NCBI GenBank assembly: GCA_963761115.1
Contig: CAVXFS010000005.1
Location: forward strand, 372,001 to 436,000
Length of the DNA stretch: 64,000 nucleotides
From: CAVXFS01 sp963761115
Lineage (GTDB): Bacteria; Pseudomonadota; Gammaproteobacteria; Burkholderiales; Gallionellaceae
Direction of reading: 5' to 3'
Shown here: piece after piece, positions 44,096-52,949 of the stretch
How the letters are laid out: every line of letters starts with the position of its first letter
Numbering within the stretch: position 1 is the first letter of the stretch
The notes under the pieces: model-generated
What the model was told of the DNA's origin: nothing
What the model saw: the letters and a program-made list of their open reading frames with translations, nothing else
Database searches by the model: none
Position numbers and translations under genes: made by a program

Positions 44096-44716
44096 ATGAA
44101 ACAGGGCAAGCATCTTTCGATGATCCGCAGCTTCCATCTTGCGGACTGGTTCACGCTGGGCAATGCAGCCTGCGGTGTCGGCGCACTGTTCGCCGTGATG
44201 AGTTATCTGCAGAGCCTCATGGTGATGCACCTGCTGTTTGCCTGTGGCCTGGTCGCGCTGGCGCTGGTGTTCGATGTTCTCGATGGCAAGGTTGCGCGCT
44301 GGCGTCATCAAAGTTCGGCGATCGGGCGCGAGCTGGATTCGCTGGCTGACGTGATCTCCTTTGGCGTTGCACCTGCGGTCATCGCCTATGGAGTCGGCAT
44401 GGACGGCCTCTGGGATAGAGTGATCCTTCTCTTCTTCGTGGCATGCGGCGTGAGCCGCCTGGCCCGTTACAACATCACCGCCGAAACCCTGTCGCAAGGC
44501 AGCGACAAGGTGAAGTATTTCGAGGGCACGCCGATTCCCAGTTCGCTGTTGCTGGTCATCGTCATTGCGATCGCAGCAGGGTATGGTGCGGTCGGCTACC
44601 GGCTCTGGTTTGGAATGGTTCACCTTGGCCCATGGCAATTCCATCCGCTGGTGCTGATGTTCGCGATTTCCGGTTCCTTGATGATCAGCCGGACACTGCA
44701 CATACCGAAACTCTGA
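44096..44716 (+). CDS. pssA: CDP-diacylglycerol-serine O-phosphatidyltransferase
   Basis: 206 residues from ATG 44096 (AGAGG upstream). It has the CDP-alcohol phosphotransferase signature DG-x2-AR-x8-G-x3-D-x3-D as DGKVARWRHQSSAIGRELD followed by SLAD, in a protein with about six membrane helices. This is the membrane type II PssA that makes phosphatidylserine, the precursor of phosphatidylethanolamine. Context (stress cluster, own palindrome, SpoIIAA-like neighbour) suggests a second, stress-linked copy rather than the housekeeping one. Other CDP-alcohol substrates cannot be excluded. Confidence 0.82.
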   Translation: MKQGKHLSMIRSFHLADWFTLGNAACGVGALFAVMSYLQSLMVMHLLFACGLVALALVFDVLDGKVARWRHQSSAIGRELDSLADVISFGVAPAVIAYGVGMDGLWDRVILLFFVACGVSRLARYNITAETLSQGSDKVKYFEGTPIPSSLLLVIVIAIAAGYGAVGYRLWFGMVHLGPWQFHPLVLMFAISGSLMISRTLHIPKL

Positions 44717-44763
44717 GATATGTATTGTCCTGGCCTGGATGTCAACCTGGTCCGGGTCCTTTT

Positions 44764-44779
44764 GTGTGCGTCAACGTAC
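44764..44779. promoter_or_regulatory. Operator-like palindrome, site 14
   Basis: TGTGCG TCAA CGTACA (11 of 12), 81 bp upstream of the small gene at 44860. Confidence 0.55.
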
Positions 44780-44859
44780 AGAACTTGCTGCTGTCACGTG
44801 GATAATTGTCGTGGCTGCCGTGATGCGACGGCAATCAATAACTGATGGGAGTGATGATC

Positions 44860-44985
44860 ATGATGCAAGGAAACTGGATGGGAGACTGGGGAGCAAGTTA
44901 CATGGGCTGGTCGGGCGGATTATGGATGGTCATGATCGGAATCGTGCTCACTGTTGGTATTTTGGATATCTTGCACAAGAAGTGA
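44860..44985 (+). CDS. 41-residue single-pass membrane microprotein
   Basis: GGGAG (44847-44851) precedes ATG 44860. The peptide opens with a Trp/Gly-rich segment (NWMGDWGASYMGWSGG), then one hydrophobic helix (LWMVMIGIVLTVGILDI) and a basic LHKK end. Too short for standard callers, yet it has both a good site and its own palindrome (site 14). Family not recognised. Confidence 0.6.
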   Translation: MMQGNWMGDWGASYMGWSGGLWMVMIGIVLTVGILDILHKK

Positions 44986-45104
44986 AAGCCATGGCTCAAG
45001 CGGTCATTGCCATGGCCCATAGCCATGCATTCCTCCCGTGCAAACCTGAGCCCGGCATTCGCCTGGCCATCATTGTTTCCGGCCTTACCCGGATTTGATC
45101 TCAA

Positions 45105-45120
45105 TGTTCGGTAGCGCACA
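45105..45120. promoter_or_regulatory. Operator-like palindrome, site 15
   Basis: TGTTCG GTAG CGCACA (all arm positions fit TGTKCG/CGMACA), 108 bp upstream of the entericidin gene. Confidence 0.65.
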
Positions 45121-45227
45121 GAATACCTATGCCTGTCAGTGCATCATGAAACCTCGTGAGGCTCAAGGCAGTTTCCGCTGCTTGAGCTCCGATTCCTGAA
45201 TCCATTTCTATACCAAGGAGACACATC

Positions 45228-45383
45228 ATGATCAAAAGAATCGTTGTACTGCTGCTCTCGACTTTTTATCTGGCCGGGGCTGCTACGATACTCGCCGGTT
45301 GCAACACGGTAGAAGGCGCGGGCCAGGATATCCAGCAAGGCGGCCAGGCAATCCAGAACGAGGCGAACGAGAACAAGAACTGA
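45228..45383 (+). CDS. Entericidin EcnA/B-family lipoprotein
   Basis: 51 residues. AAGGAG (45215-45220) precedes ATG 45228. The signal ends at LAGC, followed by the family sequence NTVEGAGQDIQQGGQAIQNEA. Entericidins are small stationary-phase or osmotically controlled lipoproteins; antidote or toxin roles are known in enterobacteria, elsewhere unclear. Confidence 0.88.
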   Translation: MIKRIVVLLLSTFYLAGAATILAGCNTVEGAGQDIQQGGQAIQNEANENKN

Positions 45384-45389
45384 AGGTAA

Positions 45390-45424
45390 AGCGTAGTTCC
45401 AGGGAACCCTCTGGACTCTACGCT
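45390..45424 (+). terminator. Hairpin after the entericidin gene
   Basis: AGCGTAG (45390-45396) pairs with CTACGCT (45418-45424), and an inner TCCAG/CTGGA stem extends it. No T-run follows, so termination is probable but not certain. Confidence 0.5.
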
Positions 45425-45667
45425 CTGCCATCCTTCGTTGTTGCCTGTATGATAATGGTTCGCTGGCGTGCAACAGCTAACGGCAGGGCGGATGTGTCGG
45501 CTGTCGATCACATGGCATTGATGGGCGCTGCCGGATGCGCTGCGCCTGCATACGTTGCTGAGCTGGTTACTCCAAAACCAAAAAATCGATTAAAGGCCTG
45601 TGAGCGTGCGTTCATGGCTATCAGAAATTATCAGGCAGATACATATTATTTATGACTGGAGGACTGT

Positions 45668-45964
45668 ATGCTTGTGACATTTAGTACCGATGCCCATGCC
45701 AGCATCACCATGTTCGGGGATGACGCGCTTGCCATGCTGAAGAAGATGGGACACAGTGCCACCGTGCCCGGCGCGATCCAGGCGCAAGATGTGCCTGAAG
45801 CGCTGAGCCGGTTGAGCGCCGCGATCGAAGCGGAAAAAACCTCGCCGTCAGCAGCGGATAAAACTGCGGATGATCCGCCGGTGAGCACGGCTACGCGAGC
45901 ACTGCCGTTGATCAGTCTGCTGACTGCCGCAGCCAAAGAAAAGGCTTATGTAATGTGGACATGA
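45668..45964 (+). CDS. DUF1840-family protein
   Basis: 98 residues starting MLVTFSTDAHASITMFGDDALAMLKKMGHS, the strongly conserved DUF1840 start, with VPGAIQAQDVPEALSRL next. Small cytosolic protein of unknown function, frequent in Betaproteobacteria. Ribosome binding site GGAGG. A degenerate half-palindrome lies near 45457-45472. Confidence 0.88.
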   Translation: MLVTFSTDAHASITMFGDDALAMLKKMGHSATVPGAIQAQDVPEALSRLSAAIEAEKTSPSAADKTADDPPVSTATRALPLISLLTAAAKEKAYVMWT

Positions 45965-46014
45965 TGCGCCGTGACCAGCTTATGGTCTGCCGCTGAATGA
46001 GAGGGAGGGATGCG

Positions 46015-46572
46015 ATGTTGAAACCGATAGCTGCAGGGGTCGCCTTGACGCTTGCAATTGGCCTGGTTATCGTTTTCTTGCTGGTGAAAAGCGGCCTGAT
46101 CCCGGCCAATGCCGATGCAAAACCCGGTCGGCTTGAAACTTGGATGGCCAGTACCTCGCTGGATGCCACACTGGGTCGCTATGCCCCGAGGGAACAGAAT
46201 CCGGTTGAACCGAATGAGCAGGACCTGCTCGATGGAGTTCATCTGTATGCCAGGAACTGCGCGGTATGCCATGGTTCCGCCAAGGGTGACGAGGCGGCAT
46301 CGCCGATAGCGAAAGGCCTGTATCAAAAACCGCCACAATTGGCGACTGATGGGGTAGAGGATGATCCGGAAGGTGATTCGTTCTGGAAGATCAAGCACGG
46401 CATTCGCCTGACCGGTATGCCTTCGTTCGGCTCCGCCCTCAGCGACCGGGAGATCTGGACGCTCGCGCTGTTCCTGAAGCACATGGACAAGCTGCCGCCT
46501 GCGGTACAACAGGCCTGGCTGCAAGTCCGGAATTGGCCGGTGATTGCCGAAGACCCGCCGGTTCACAACTAA
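46015..46572 (+). CDS. Membrane-anchored mono-haem c-type cytochrome
   Basis: 185 residues from ATG 46015 (GAGGGAGGGA site). One N-terminal membrane anchor (about 4-25), then a periplasmic class I cytochrome c domain with haem motif CAVCH (near 82-86) and likely Met ligand in LTGMPSFGS. It probably passes electrons in the periplasm. The PAP2 gene starts inside or just after its 3' end. Confidence 0.85.
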   Translation: MLKPIAAGVALTLAIGLVIVFLLVKSGLIPANADAKPGRLETWMASTSLDATLGRYAPREQNPVEPNEQDLLDGVHLYARNCAVCHGSAKGDEAASPIAKGLYQKPPQLATDGVEDDPEGDSFWKIKHGIRLTGMPSFGSALSDREIWTLALFLKHMDKLPPAVQQAWLQVRNWPVIAEDPPVHN

Positions 46573-47441
46573 CCCGTTCGGTATTTCTGCGCTATCTGGA
46601 TTTGATCCTCTTGAATGTAATGCTGCTCGTCATCGCCATCGCCATCGGCTGGTTTTGGTACTGGCTGGTGCGCCACGAGGCTGCGGTCAGGCGCGGATGG
46701 CAGCTGTTCGTGCAACATCCACACATGGCAACCTTGCGCCAGCGGCTTGCCCCGCAACTTGAATTCCTGCTTGACCGCCTCTCGCCGCAGGGTTATCTGG
46801 GTCTGCATCTGACCATAGGTATCCTGCTTCTTGTCGGCGCATCCTGGTTGTTCGGCGGCATTGCCGAAGATGTGGCGACCGGTGACCCGCTGACGGTCAT
46901 CGATCGCTCCGTCGCGGCGTGGTTCCACCAACGCCGGACTCCCGCACTGACGACAACGATGCAACTGGTGACGGGTCTCGCTTCTTTCAACTGGGTAATG
47001 GCTATCACGCTGGTCGCCGCTCTCATGCTGTGGTGGAAACGGTGCTGGTACCGGTTGCTGGCCCTGCTGCTGGTTGTGCCGGGCGGCATGGGCGTGGCAT
47101 TCCTGCTGAAGATCGCCTTCCATCGGCAGCGGCCCGATTTCGCGGATTCGTTCCTGGTCTTTGATGGCTACAGTTTTCCGAGCGGTCACACGATGGCAGC
47201 CACGTTGCTGTATGGCCTGCTGGCAACGTATGCGGTCATCTTGCTCAAGTCATGGCGCTGGCGCGTGGGCGCGATCATTGGCGCATCGGTCATGGTGCTG
47301 CTGGTCGGGTTCAGTCGCGTCTATCTGGGTGCGCATTACCCGAGCGATGTGCTGGCGGCCGTAGCGGCTGGATCGGCCTGGCTGGCATTGTGCCTTACTG
47401 CGCTGGACATCGTGCGACGCAAATACGAACGCCGGGGATAA
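46533..47441 (+). CDS. PAP2-family phosphatase
   Basis: Up to 302 residues; TTG 46533 overlaps the cytochrome gene, and TTG 46602 or ATG 46620 are alternatives, so the start is uncertain. Six to seven membrane helices with the three PAP2 motifs: KIAFHRQRP, PSGHT and SRVYLGAHYPSD. Such enzymes dephosphorylate phosphatidate, phosphatidylglycerophosphate or undecaprenyl pyrophosphate. With pssA and the PLD-like gene it forms a lipid-remodelling group in this cluster. Confidence 0.85.
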   Translation: MAGDCRRPAGSQLTRSVFLRYLDLILLNVMLLVIAIAIGWFWYWLVRHEAAVRRGWQLFVQHPHMATLRQRLAPQLEFLLDRLSPQGYLGLHLTIGILLLVGASWLFGGIAEDVATGDPLTVIDRSVAAWFHQRRTPALTTTMQLVTGLASFNWVMAITLVAALMLWWKRCWYRLLALLLVVPGGMGVAFLLKIAFHRQRPDFADSFLVFDGYSFPSGHTMAATLLYGLLATYAVILLKSWRWRVGAIIGASVMVLLVGFSRVYLGAHYPSDVLAAVAAGSAWLALCLTALDIVRRKYERRG

Positions 47442-47568
47442 GCCCGGCGCTTTGTATTCCTGCGACCTGACACGCGTGAATCGCTATCGGGCGGTTACAC
47501 GCTTCCAGGCTAGCCTGCTGCGATGCGGTCGACAAGCGCACATACCCGAGGGCATGTGTGCTGTCAGC

Positions 47569-48132
47569 TCAACGCTTGATGCGGGAGATCTTGGTACCTT
47601 CGATGCTGAGGCTTGCCATCAGACCCTGCTGGTCATAGATGAAGGCATAGGCATCGTCCTTCATTGTCGTCGTTGACAGATCCTTGGCAACACCTGCATC
47701 GACCACGACAACTGTCGGTCCGACACCGAATGACCATCCCTCCGATTTCTCGAGATATTGCTCGGCTTTGTCGTTCATCAGAAATACGACATAGGAGTAT
47801 GACTGGGCGCCTGCCTGCCAGCCCCAGGAGGCAGAAACGGAATTGTAGTAGTCGACTATATTCCCGTTTTTCATCAAGACACCCTCACCATAACTTCCGC
47901 CGAATACGAGGCCTGCCTTGATGACTTTTGGGAAGATCAGGATCGCCTTTGCATTCTTTCCAATGGATTCTGCAACAGGGTTGTGGTCGTAAAGATTTTT
48001 CAGCGCCTGGGCGGAGTCCGCGTTCAGGTCTTCTGCCGAGGCAGCCATTGCAGGGCTGCTGATCGCACACAACGAGAACGTGGCGACAGCCACGAGAATG
48101 AGATTGCGTAAAGTGCTTCGAATATTGTTCAT
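47569..48132 (-). CDS. SYLF/YSC84-domain exported protein
   Basis: 187 residues. AAAGGAAAT precedes ATG 48132; signal peptide to about residue 31 (SPAMAAS). The SYLF lipid-binding domain is recognisable from AKAILIFPKVIKAGLVFGGSYGEGVL, the SASWGWQAGAQSYSYVVFLMN core and a GPTVVVVDAGVAKDLSTTT end. Bacterial members are envelope-associated, often stress-induced. Confidence 0.88.
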   Translation of the reverse strand: MNNIRSTLRNLILVAVATFSLCAISSPAMAASAEDLNADSAQALKNLYDHNPVAESIGKNAKAILIFPKVIKAGLVFGGSYGEGVLMKNGNIVDYYNSVSASWGWQAGAQSYSYVVFLMNDKAEQYLEKSEGWSFGVGPTVVVVDAGVAKDLSTTTMKDDAYAFIYDQQGLMASLSIEGTKISRIKR

Positions 48133-48378
48133 GTTATTTCCTTTAAGTCAGTCGTTCAATGATCGTTGCCGATTGCGATCGGCAACATTGTGAAGAAAAG
48201 TGATATGCAGGCAGCCTGACCGAACATTATTCGTTGTGCATATCCCTCATCAGCCTTGTTTTGAGTCAAGATGCTCTTTTCCCGTCGAGTCAGGCATGCA
48301 CCAGCAGTGTCTGTAGCATTTATAAGATACCTTATCCGTGACTCAGGCCACATTGTTGCCATTCCCCGGGGAGAGGTC

Positions 48379-48394
48379 TGTTCGTCAGCGCACA
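48379..48394. promoter_or_regulatory. Operator-like palindrome, site 16
   Basis: TGTTCG TCAG CGCACA (all arm positions fit). It is 247 bp before the SYLF start, 277 bp before the aquaporin start and 22 bp before the small broken ORF at 48416, which is the nearest candidate target. Confidence 0.6.
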
Positions 48395-48415
48395 TAAGCC
48401 AGAACAGGTGATTCG

Positions 48416-48558
48416 TTGAAGCGCATACTGGATCATGGTCTGTCCATACTGATTGGTTCTCTGGTTATTCTCGATATTTTCAGGCGTACGGCATGCGCAA
48501 TCCTGAAGCCGTGACCAAGTACCAGCAAAAGCTGCAGTTGATGGCAAACAGCTGGTGA
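48416..48558 (+). pseudogene. Possible frameshifted small membrane protein gene
   Basis: TTG 48416 opens LKRILDHGLSILIGSLVILDIF, one membrane helix. Near 48485 the protein-like reading moves to another frame (AYGMRNPEAVTKYQQKLQLM, ending TGA 48556-48558). The join of a hydrophobic helix to an amphipathic helix is plausible for a microprotein, but neither frame alone is complete. Low confidence. Confidence 0.3.
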
Positions 48559-48670
48559 AATATTAGTGCTAGGATGAAATAACAGGCGAATCGCCATTCG
48601 ATATTACGATCAAGGTGTTTGTTTCCAGCTTCGGGCCACTGCGCCGGGAAACATCAGTTTGGAGGTAAGC

Positions 48671-49465
48671 ATGAAAAAGTCCGTTCACAATGACCGGCAA
48701 AACGCGGCGCAACAGGGGCGGATGGTGCAGAAGCAGGCATCCCTGGATTTTCTGGATCCGGCGCATGAATGGCGTCGACTCTTTGCGGAGACCTGGGGTA
48801 CGTTCCTGCTGGTTCTGGTTGCCGCCGGTGGTGGGGTCGTGGCAGCAACAAGCGGCGGGGCGGTCACCCTGGGCATGATAGTGGTAGCACCCGGACTCAT
48901 GGTGATGGTGATCATCTACTTCATGGGCACCGTCAGCGGCGCACACCTGAACCCCGCAGTCACCCTGGCATTTGCGCTACGCAGAAATTTCCCGTGGCAA
49001 CGGGTACCGGGCTACCTTCTGGCCCAGTTGATCGGCGGCATCGCGGCGGCACTTTTCCTGCGGTCCCTGTTTGGTTCAGTCGGCGCGCTGGGCGCGACCG
49101 TGCCGGGCAACGGCATAAGCAACGGGACAGCGTTGGCGATGGAAGTGGTGCTTACCACCGGGTTGGTGAACACGATCCTGGGTACGGCCTCGGGGGCGCG
49201 CAACATCGGCGCCAACGGCGCCATCGCAGTGGGTGGATATATTGCGCTGGCGGGTCTGTGGGCAGCACCTATCAGCGGCGCCTCGATGAACCCGGTCCGC
49301 TCGTTCGCGCCCGACCTGATGCGCGGTGACCTGAGCCTGACCTGGATCTACGTCGCCGGACCGGTGCTGGGTGCCCTGATCGGGGTGGTTTTCGAGTGGA
49401 TACTCAAGGGCAAACCCACCGCTGCCGGCGCGCTGGCGGCGCAAGGCTCCCTCGACTCTGGATGA
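48671..49465 (+). CDS. Aquaporin / MIP-family channel
   Basis: 264 residues; GGAGG precedes ATG 48671. Six helices plus the two half-helix motifs: HLNPAVT (canonical NPA) and SMNPVRS (NPV in place of NPA). A ~35-residue N-terminal extension precedes the first helix. The residues flanking the second motif (SMNPVRSFAPDL) suggest a water-type rather than glycerol channel, but the NPV variant makes selectivity uncertain. Fits an osmotic-stress cluster. Confidence 0.88.
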   Translation: MKKSVHNDRQNAAQQGRMVQKQASLDFLDPAHEWRRLFAETWGTFLLVLVAAGGGVVAATSGGAVTLGMIVVAPGLMVMVIIYFMGTVSGAHLNPAVTLAFALRRNFPWQRVPGYLLAQLIGGIAAALFLRSLFGSVGALGATVPGNGISNGTALAMEVVLTTGLVNTILGTASGARNIGANGAIAVGGYIALAGLWAAPISGASMNPVRSFAPDLMRGDLSLTWIYVAGPVLGALIGVVFEWILKGKPTAAGALAAQGSLDSG

Positions 49466-49543
49466 TTCTGCGCAGGAAGGCGATTAAAAGGTCGATCAGT
49501 AACCCTGCTCGGCGCAGACTGCGCATTTCAAGATTGTTGCTTG

Positions 49544-49559
49544 TGTGCGTCAGCGAACA
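49544..49559. promoter_or_regulatory. Operator-like palindrome, site 17
   Basis: TGTGCG TCAG CGAACA (all arm positions fit), 147 bp upstream of the PLD-like gene start at 49706. Confidence 0.6.
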
Positions 49560-49705
49560 GACGTTAAAGAACAATCACCATACCCTTCCAGATCTGGCCG
49601 ACATCCGTGATGTCAGCCACGACAAAATGCGGCGATGTGAGGTTGCGTGGACCAAATGTTGCGCTACTCGATGTGCGTTGCACCCGATTCAAAAATTGAT
49701 GAAGC

Positions 49706-51309
49706 ATGACCATGATCGATCGTATCCGCTATTATTTATTGCTGCTGGTCATCGCTATCCTCGGCGGATGCTCGTCGATGCCGCCGGGTTCGAGTTTTCC
49801 CAAAACAGTTTCTGCGGCGCTGGACCAATCCGGAGCAGACCCGGCTTGGCCGCCAGTTTCAAAGCGCGGCAAGCGTGCATGACGGAAACTCCGGATTTCG
49901 CATCATTCCGGTGGGCGCAGACGGATTCCTGACGCGCATGCAAATGATCAATGCCGCAGAAAAGACCCTCGACCTGCAATACTTCATTTTTCGCGGTGAC
50001 GAAACCGGCAAGCAGCTTACCCGCGCCGTGTTGCATGCTGCCGATCGCGGGGTGCGCGTGCGCGTGCTGGTGGACGATGGCGAAACGATCGGCGGTGACG
50101 ACCAGATCCAGGCGCTTGAAGCGCACCCTTCGGTCGAGATCCGGATCTTCAACCCATTCAGGTATCGCGGCCATATCACGTTAATACGGTTCACCGAATT
50201 CACGTTGAATAACTCCCGACTTGACTACCGGATGCACAACAAGCTGCTCGTCGTTGATAATTCCATCGCACTCATAGGCGGGCGCAATATCGGTAACCAG
50301 TACTTCCAGATCGACCCGGAATCCCAGATGGCCGACGACGACGTATTCGCTGCCGGCCCGATCGCGCAACAGCTTTCGGCGACCTTTGACGATTACTGGA
50401 ACAACTTCCTGTCTATCCCGGCCGAGGCGCTTGAAAGTCGGCAAGACGTCGCATGCCGCCTTGAGCGAACATCGCGAAGAATTGAACGATCAACATCAGG
50501 AGCTGAAGACGGACAGGATCGACTACGTGAAACGGATCGCGACCGGCGAGCCATTTAACAGCATCATCTCCGGGCGCCTGCCCCTGATCTGGGCGCACGC
50601 GCAGGTAGTTTGTGACAGCCCGAACAAGAAGAAAGTGGAAGAGGGCGACCTGGTGGGCAAACTGATGCGGCGGTCAGTGGCCAATGCCGTTATCGCTGTG
50701 CAGTCAGAACTGCTGATGATCACGCCCTACCTGATACCCGGAAAAGAAGGCATGCAGATGTTCAAGGACCTGCGCCTGCGCAACGTGCAGGTCCGCATCC
50801 TGACCAACTCACTCGAATCGGATACGGTGATACTGGCGCAGTCCGGCTACATGCCTTATCGGATACCCATGCTGCAGGAAGGCGTGGAGCTGTATGAGGT
50901 ACGTTCACTGCTGGGGAACACCCGGGGCAGCGGGCAAACAAAGGCGATATCGCGTTTTGGAAACTACTCCCTGCACGCGAAAATGTTCGTTTTCGACCGC
51001 AAGAGGCTGTTCATCGGCTCGATGAACTTCGATCAAAGATCGATGCACCTGAATACCGAGATCGGTTTGATCATCGACAGTCCGGAACTCGCCCGGCAGA
51101 TCGCCGTGCGCTTCGATGCCATGGTACAGCCGGCCAATTCCTATACGCTGGCGTTGCGCCCGAACGATGCCGGCAAAGCGCCAAGCCTGGTTTGGCGCAC
51201 GCAGGAAAATGGCAAAGCCGTGGAGTACGACACGGAACCGGCCAGGAGCGACTGGCAAAGAATCAAGGCCAATTCATTATCATTATTACCACTGGACAAG
51301 GAACTATGA
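49706..51309 (+). pseudogene. ClsC/phospholipase D-like lipoprotein gene with two frameshifts
   Basis: The intact family protein can be pieced together from three frames. Start: MIDRIRYYLLLLVIAILGGCSS, a lipoprotein signal (ATG 49706 or 49712). One extra C at 49825/49826 would join ALD to NPEQTRLGRQFQSAASVHDGNSG. That frame carries the first HKD motif (MHNKLLVVDNSIALIGGRN). One extra A in 50434-50436 then shifts into VGKTSHAALSEHREEL and the second HKD (LHAKMFVFDRKRLFIGSMN). Repaired, it is about 530 residues, like YmdC/ClsC, which makes cardiolipin from PG and PE. Either inactivated or misread sequence. Confidence 0.8.
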
Positions 51310-51674
51310 AACCACAACTGAAGATATGTTCGACAATCATGCTGACGCTCATGCTGATACCGGCTGCGCATGCGGAGCCCCCGATGAATACGCAGATAGA
51401 AGTCAATTTTCTGCTTGGCTATGTCGACGGGTCCGGCTGCCAGTTCTATCGCAACGGATCCTGGTACGACTCGAAGGCGGCGGAAGAGCATTTGCGCGAC
51501 AAGTACAATTACCTGTTCAAGTACCAGATATATACCGCAGAAGACTTCATAGAAAAGGCGGCCACGAAAAGCAGTTTCAGCGGCAAGCCGTATGGGGTGA
51601 AATGCAGTGACGGTGTAGCGAGGACCAGCAACCAGTGGTTGCACGACGAGCTTGCGCGTTTTCGAACTTTTTAA
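51306..51674 (+). CDS. DUF5329-type exported small protein
   Basis: 122 residues from ATG 51306, overlapping the PLD gene end by 4 bp. Signal peptide to about residue 23 (AAHAE). The domain MNTQIEVNFLLGYVDGSGCQFYRNGSWYDSKAAEEHLRDKYNYL and ending GVKCSDGVARTSNQWLHDEL match DUF5329 proteins, with a conserved Cys pair (likely disulfide). Coupled to the PLD gene, so perhaps an accessory. Confidence 0.85.
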   Translation: MKPQLKICSTIMLTLMLIPAAHAEPPMNTQIEVNFLLGYVDGSGCQFYRNGSWYDSKAAEEHLRDKYNYLFKYQIYTAEDFIEKAATKSSFSGKPYGVKCSDGVARTSNQWLHDELARFRTF

Positions 51675-51878
51675 CCATATAATTGGCGTTAGACGGGCAG
51701 GAGACCGGGATATGTTTTGCAGTGAACCTCCTGATATGAAAACGCACATTGTCCCTGGCTTCCGGCGCCACCCTTCTGGTCAATGAAGGGGGCGCATTAT
51801 TGTTGCGCGGGTGAATAAATAAAAACTACCACATCATGGCAAGACCTCCTGCATCCCGGCGCTGCGACGGATTTCTTC

Positions 51879-52619
51879 TTGCGCCGTCCCTTTCCGCCAT
51901 TCGATCCGGCAAGCTTCGCGTACAGTCCGGTTAATGCTCTGTGGCTCGCGGAGTTGAGCCGGCTGGTATATCGACACGATATCGAGGAATCGAACCTGCC
52001 TCCGCAGCCAACACGATCCAGCTTTCTCGAAAAAGCCGGATTCAAACAACTGCAATTCTTCCTTTCGCGGGAAACGGATACTCAAGCCATGCTGGTCGAG
52101 TTTGAAGGGCCATCGCCATTCGCCGTACTGGTATTTCGCGGCGCCGAACAAAATACCAGGGACTACCTCACCTATATTGGAATCTGGAAATTATTCCTGG
52201 ATAGAAACGAACTGGATGTGCATGCAGGATTCAGGAAAGCGCTCGATTCGGTATGGGACGAAATTGCTATGGCGCTTGCCCGACTCAAATACCCGATGTT
52301 CTATACCGGACATAGCATGGGAGCCGCACTTGCCACGCTGGCGGCAGCGCGTCATGCGCCAGGCGCGGTTTATACCTTTGGTTCACCGCGGGTTGGCAAT
52401 CAGGCATTCATCGATACACTTTGCGCCGTCCCCATCTATCGGGTGGTTGATGATCAGGATGTCATTGCAACTGTTCCTTCGAAAGCGCTGGGTTTCCGTC
52501 ATGCCGGTACTGAATTGCTGCTGGGCGCACCCAGCCGTGGATTTTCCTTTGATCGATTATTCTATCCGCCGAAATTTATGGCAGATCATGCGCCGATCAA
52601 CTACGTGGACAGAATATGA
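51879..52619 (+). CDS. Class 3 lipase family protein, start unresolved
   Basis: 246 residues as called from TTG 51879, no signal peptide. The alpha/beta-hydrolase core shows the oxyanion region VLVFRGAE, nucleophile elbow GHSMG (with FYTGHSMGAALATLAAAR), FGSPRVGN and VVDDQDVIATVP with the likely acid, plus a late His (DHAPINYV). The frame is open and protein-like upstream (WQDLLHPGAATDFFLRR from 51837), as in relatives, but no ATG/GTG/TTG exists between the stop at 51816 and 51879. Either a noncanonical start or another small indel near 51820. Confidence 0.82.
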   Translation: MRRPFPPFDPASFAYSPVNALWLAELSRLVYRHDIEESNLPPQPTRSSFLEKAGFKQLQFFLSRETDTQAMLVEFEGPSPFAVLVFRGAEQNTRDYLTYIGIWKLFLDRNELDVHAGFRKALDSVWDEIAMALARLKYPMFYTGHSMGAALATLAAARHAPGAVYTFGSPRVGNQAFIDTLCAVPIYRVVDDQDVIATVPSKALGFRHAGTELLLGAPSRGFSFDRLFYPPKFMADHAPINYVDRI

Positions 52620-52949
52620 ATCCATTTCTGTTGTTACTGCATCGGCCCAGGCCGATATCGGATGGTGTCGAGCTGAGCTCGCGGCTGCGATGTTATCCCC
52701 CCGAAACTTGCCATTTGTGGCTTGCCCGTCAGATCAAGTCGCGACTACTGTACCCATACATAATCATCCCCCTGACAGGAGGATGGAGCAAAAACCAACC
52801 GCCTTTCGGACGGTACTTTGCTTTGCGAAGTTACTTGCCCGCCAGGCTTCCGTCATGTCAGGGTAGCGCGCGGTTGCGCTATGACTGGACGGCAGAACAT
52901 CCTTCATCTGCGATGATGCTTCTGCCTGTCTGAACTTTCCTGCGATATT
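52620..52949. other. Spacer of 330 bp, no convincing gene
   Basis: An open frame from 52616 to 52933 overlaps the lipase stop but has no ribosome binding site and unlikely composition. The region lies between convergent genes; a weak palindromic GCGCGCGGTTGCGC is seen near 52868. Confidence 0.5.

Larger units (their letters stand above)
48133..48670. other. Divergent spacer between the SYLF and aquaporin genes
   Basis: About 540 bp. Holds operator site 16 (48379-48394) and a possible broken small gene (48416-48558). No terminator or other ORF with a ribosome binding site was seen. Confidence 0.5.

Noticed and set aside
45457..45472. GGTTCG CTGG CGTGCA as a 24th operator site
   Set aside because: Two or more arm mismatches and nearly 200 bp from DUF1840; too weak to count.
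47528..47544. Palindrome-like GGTCG ... CGCACA near 47.5 kb
   Set aside because: Spacing is off by one and it lies between convergent gene ends, not upstream of a start.
52616..52933. 105-codon frame after the lipase
   Set aside because: No ribosome binding site and unlikely composition, despite the overlap with the lipase stop.
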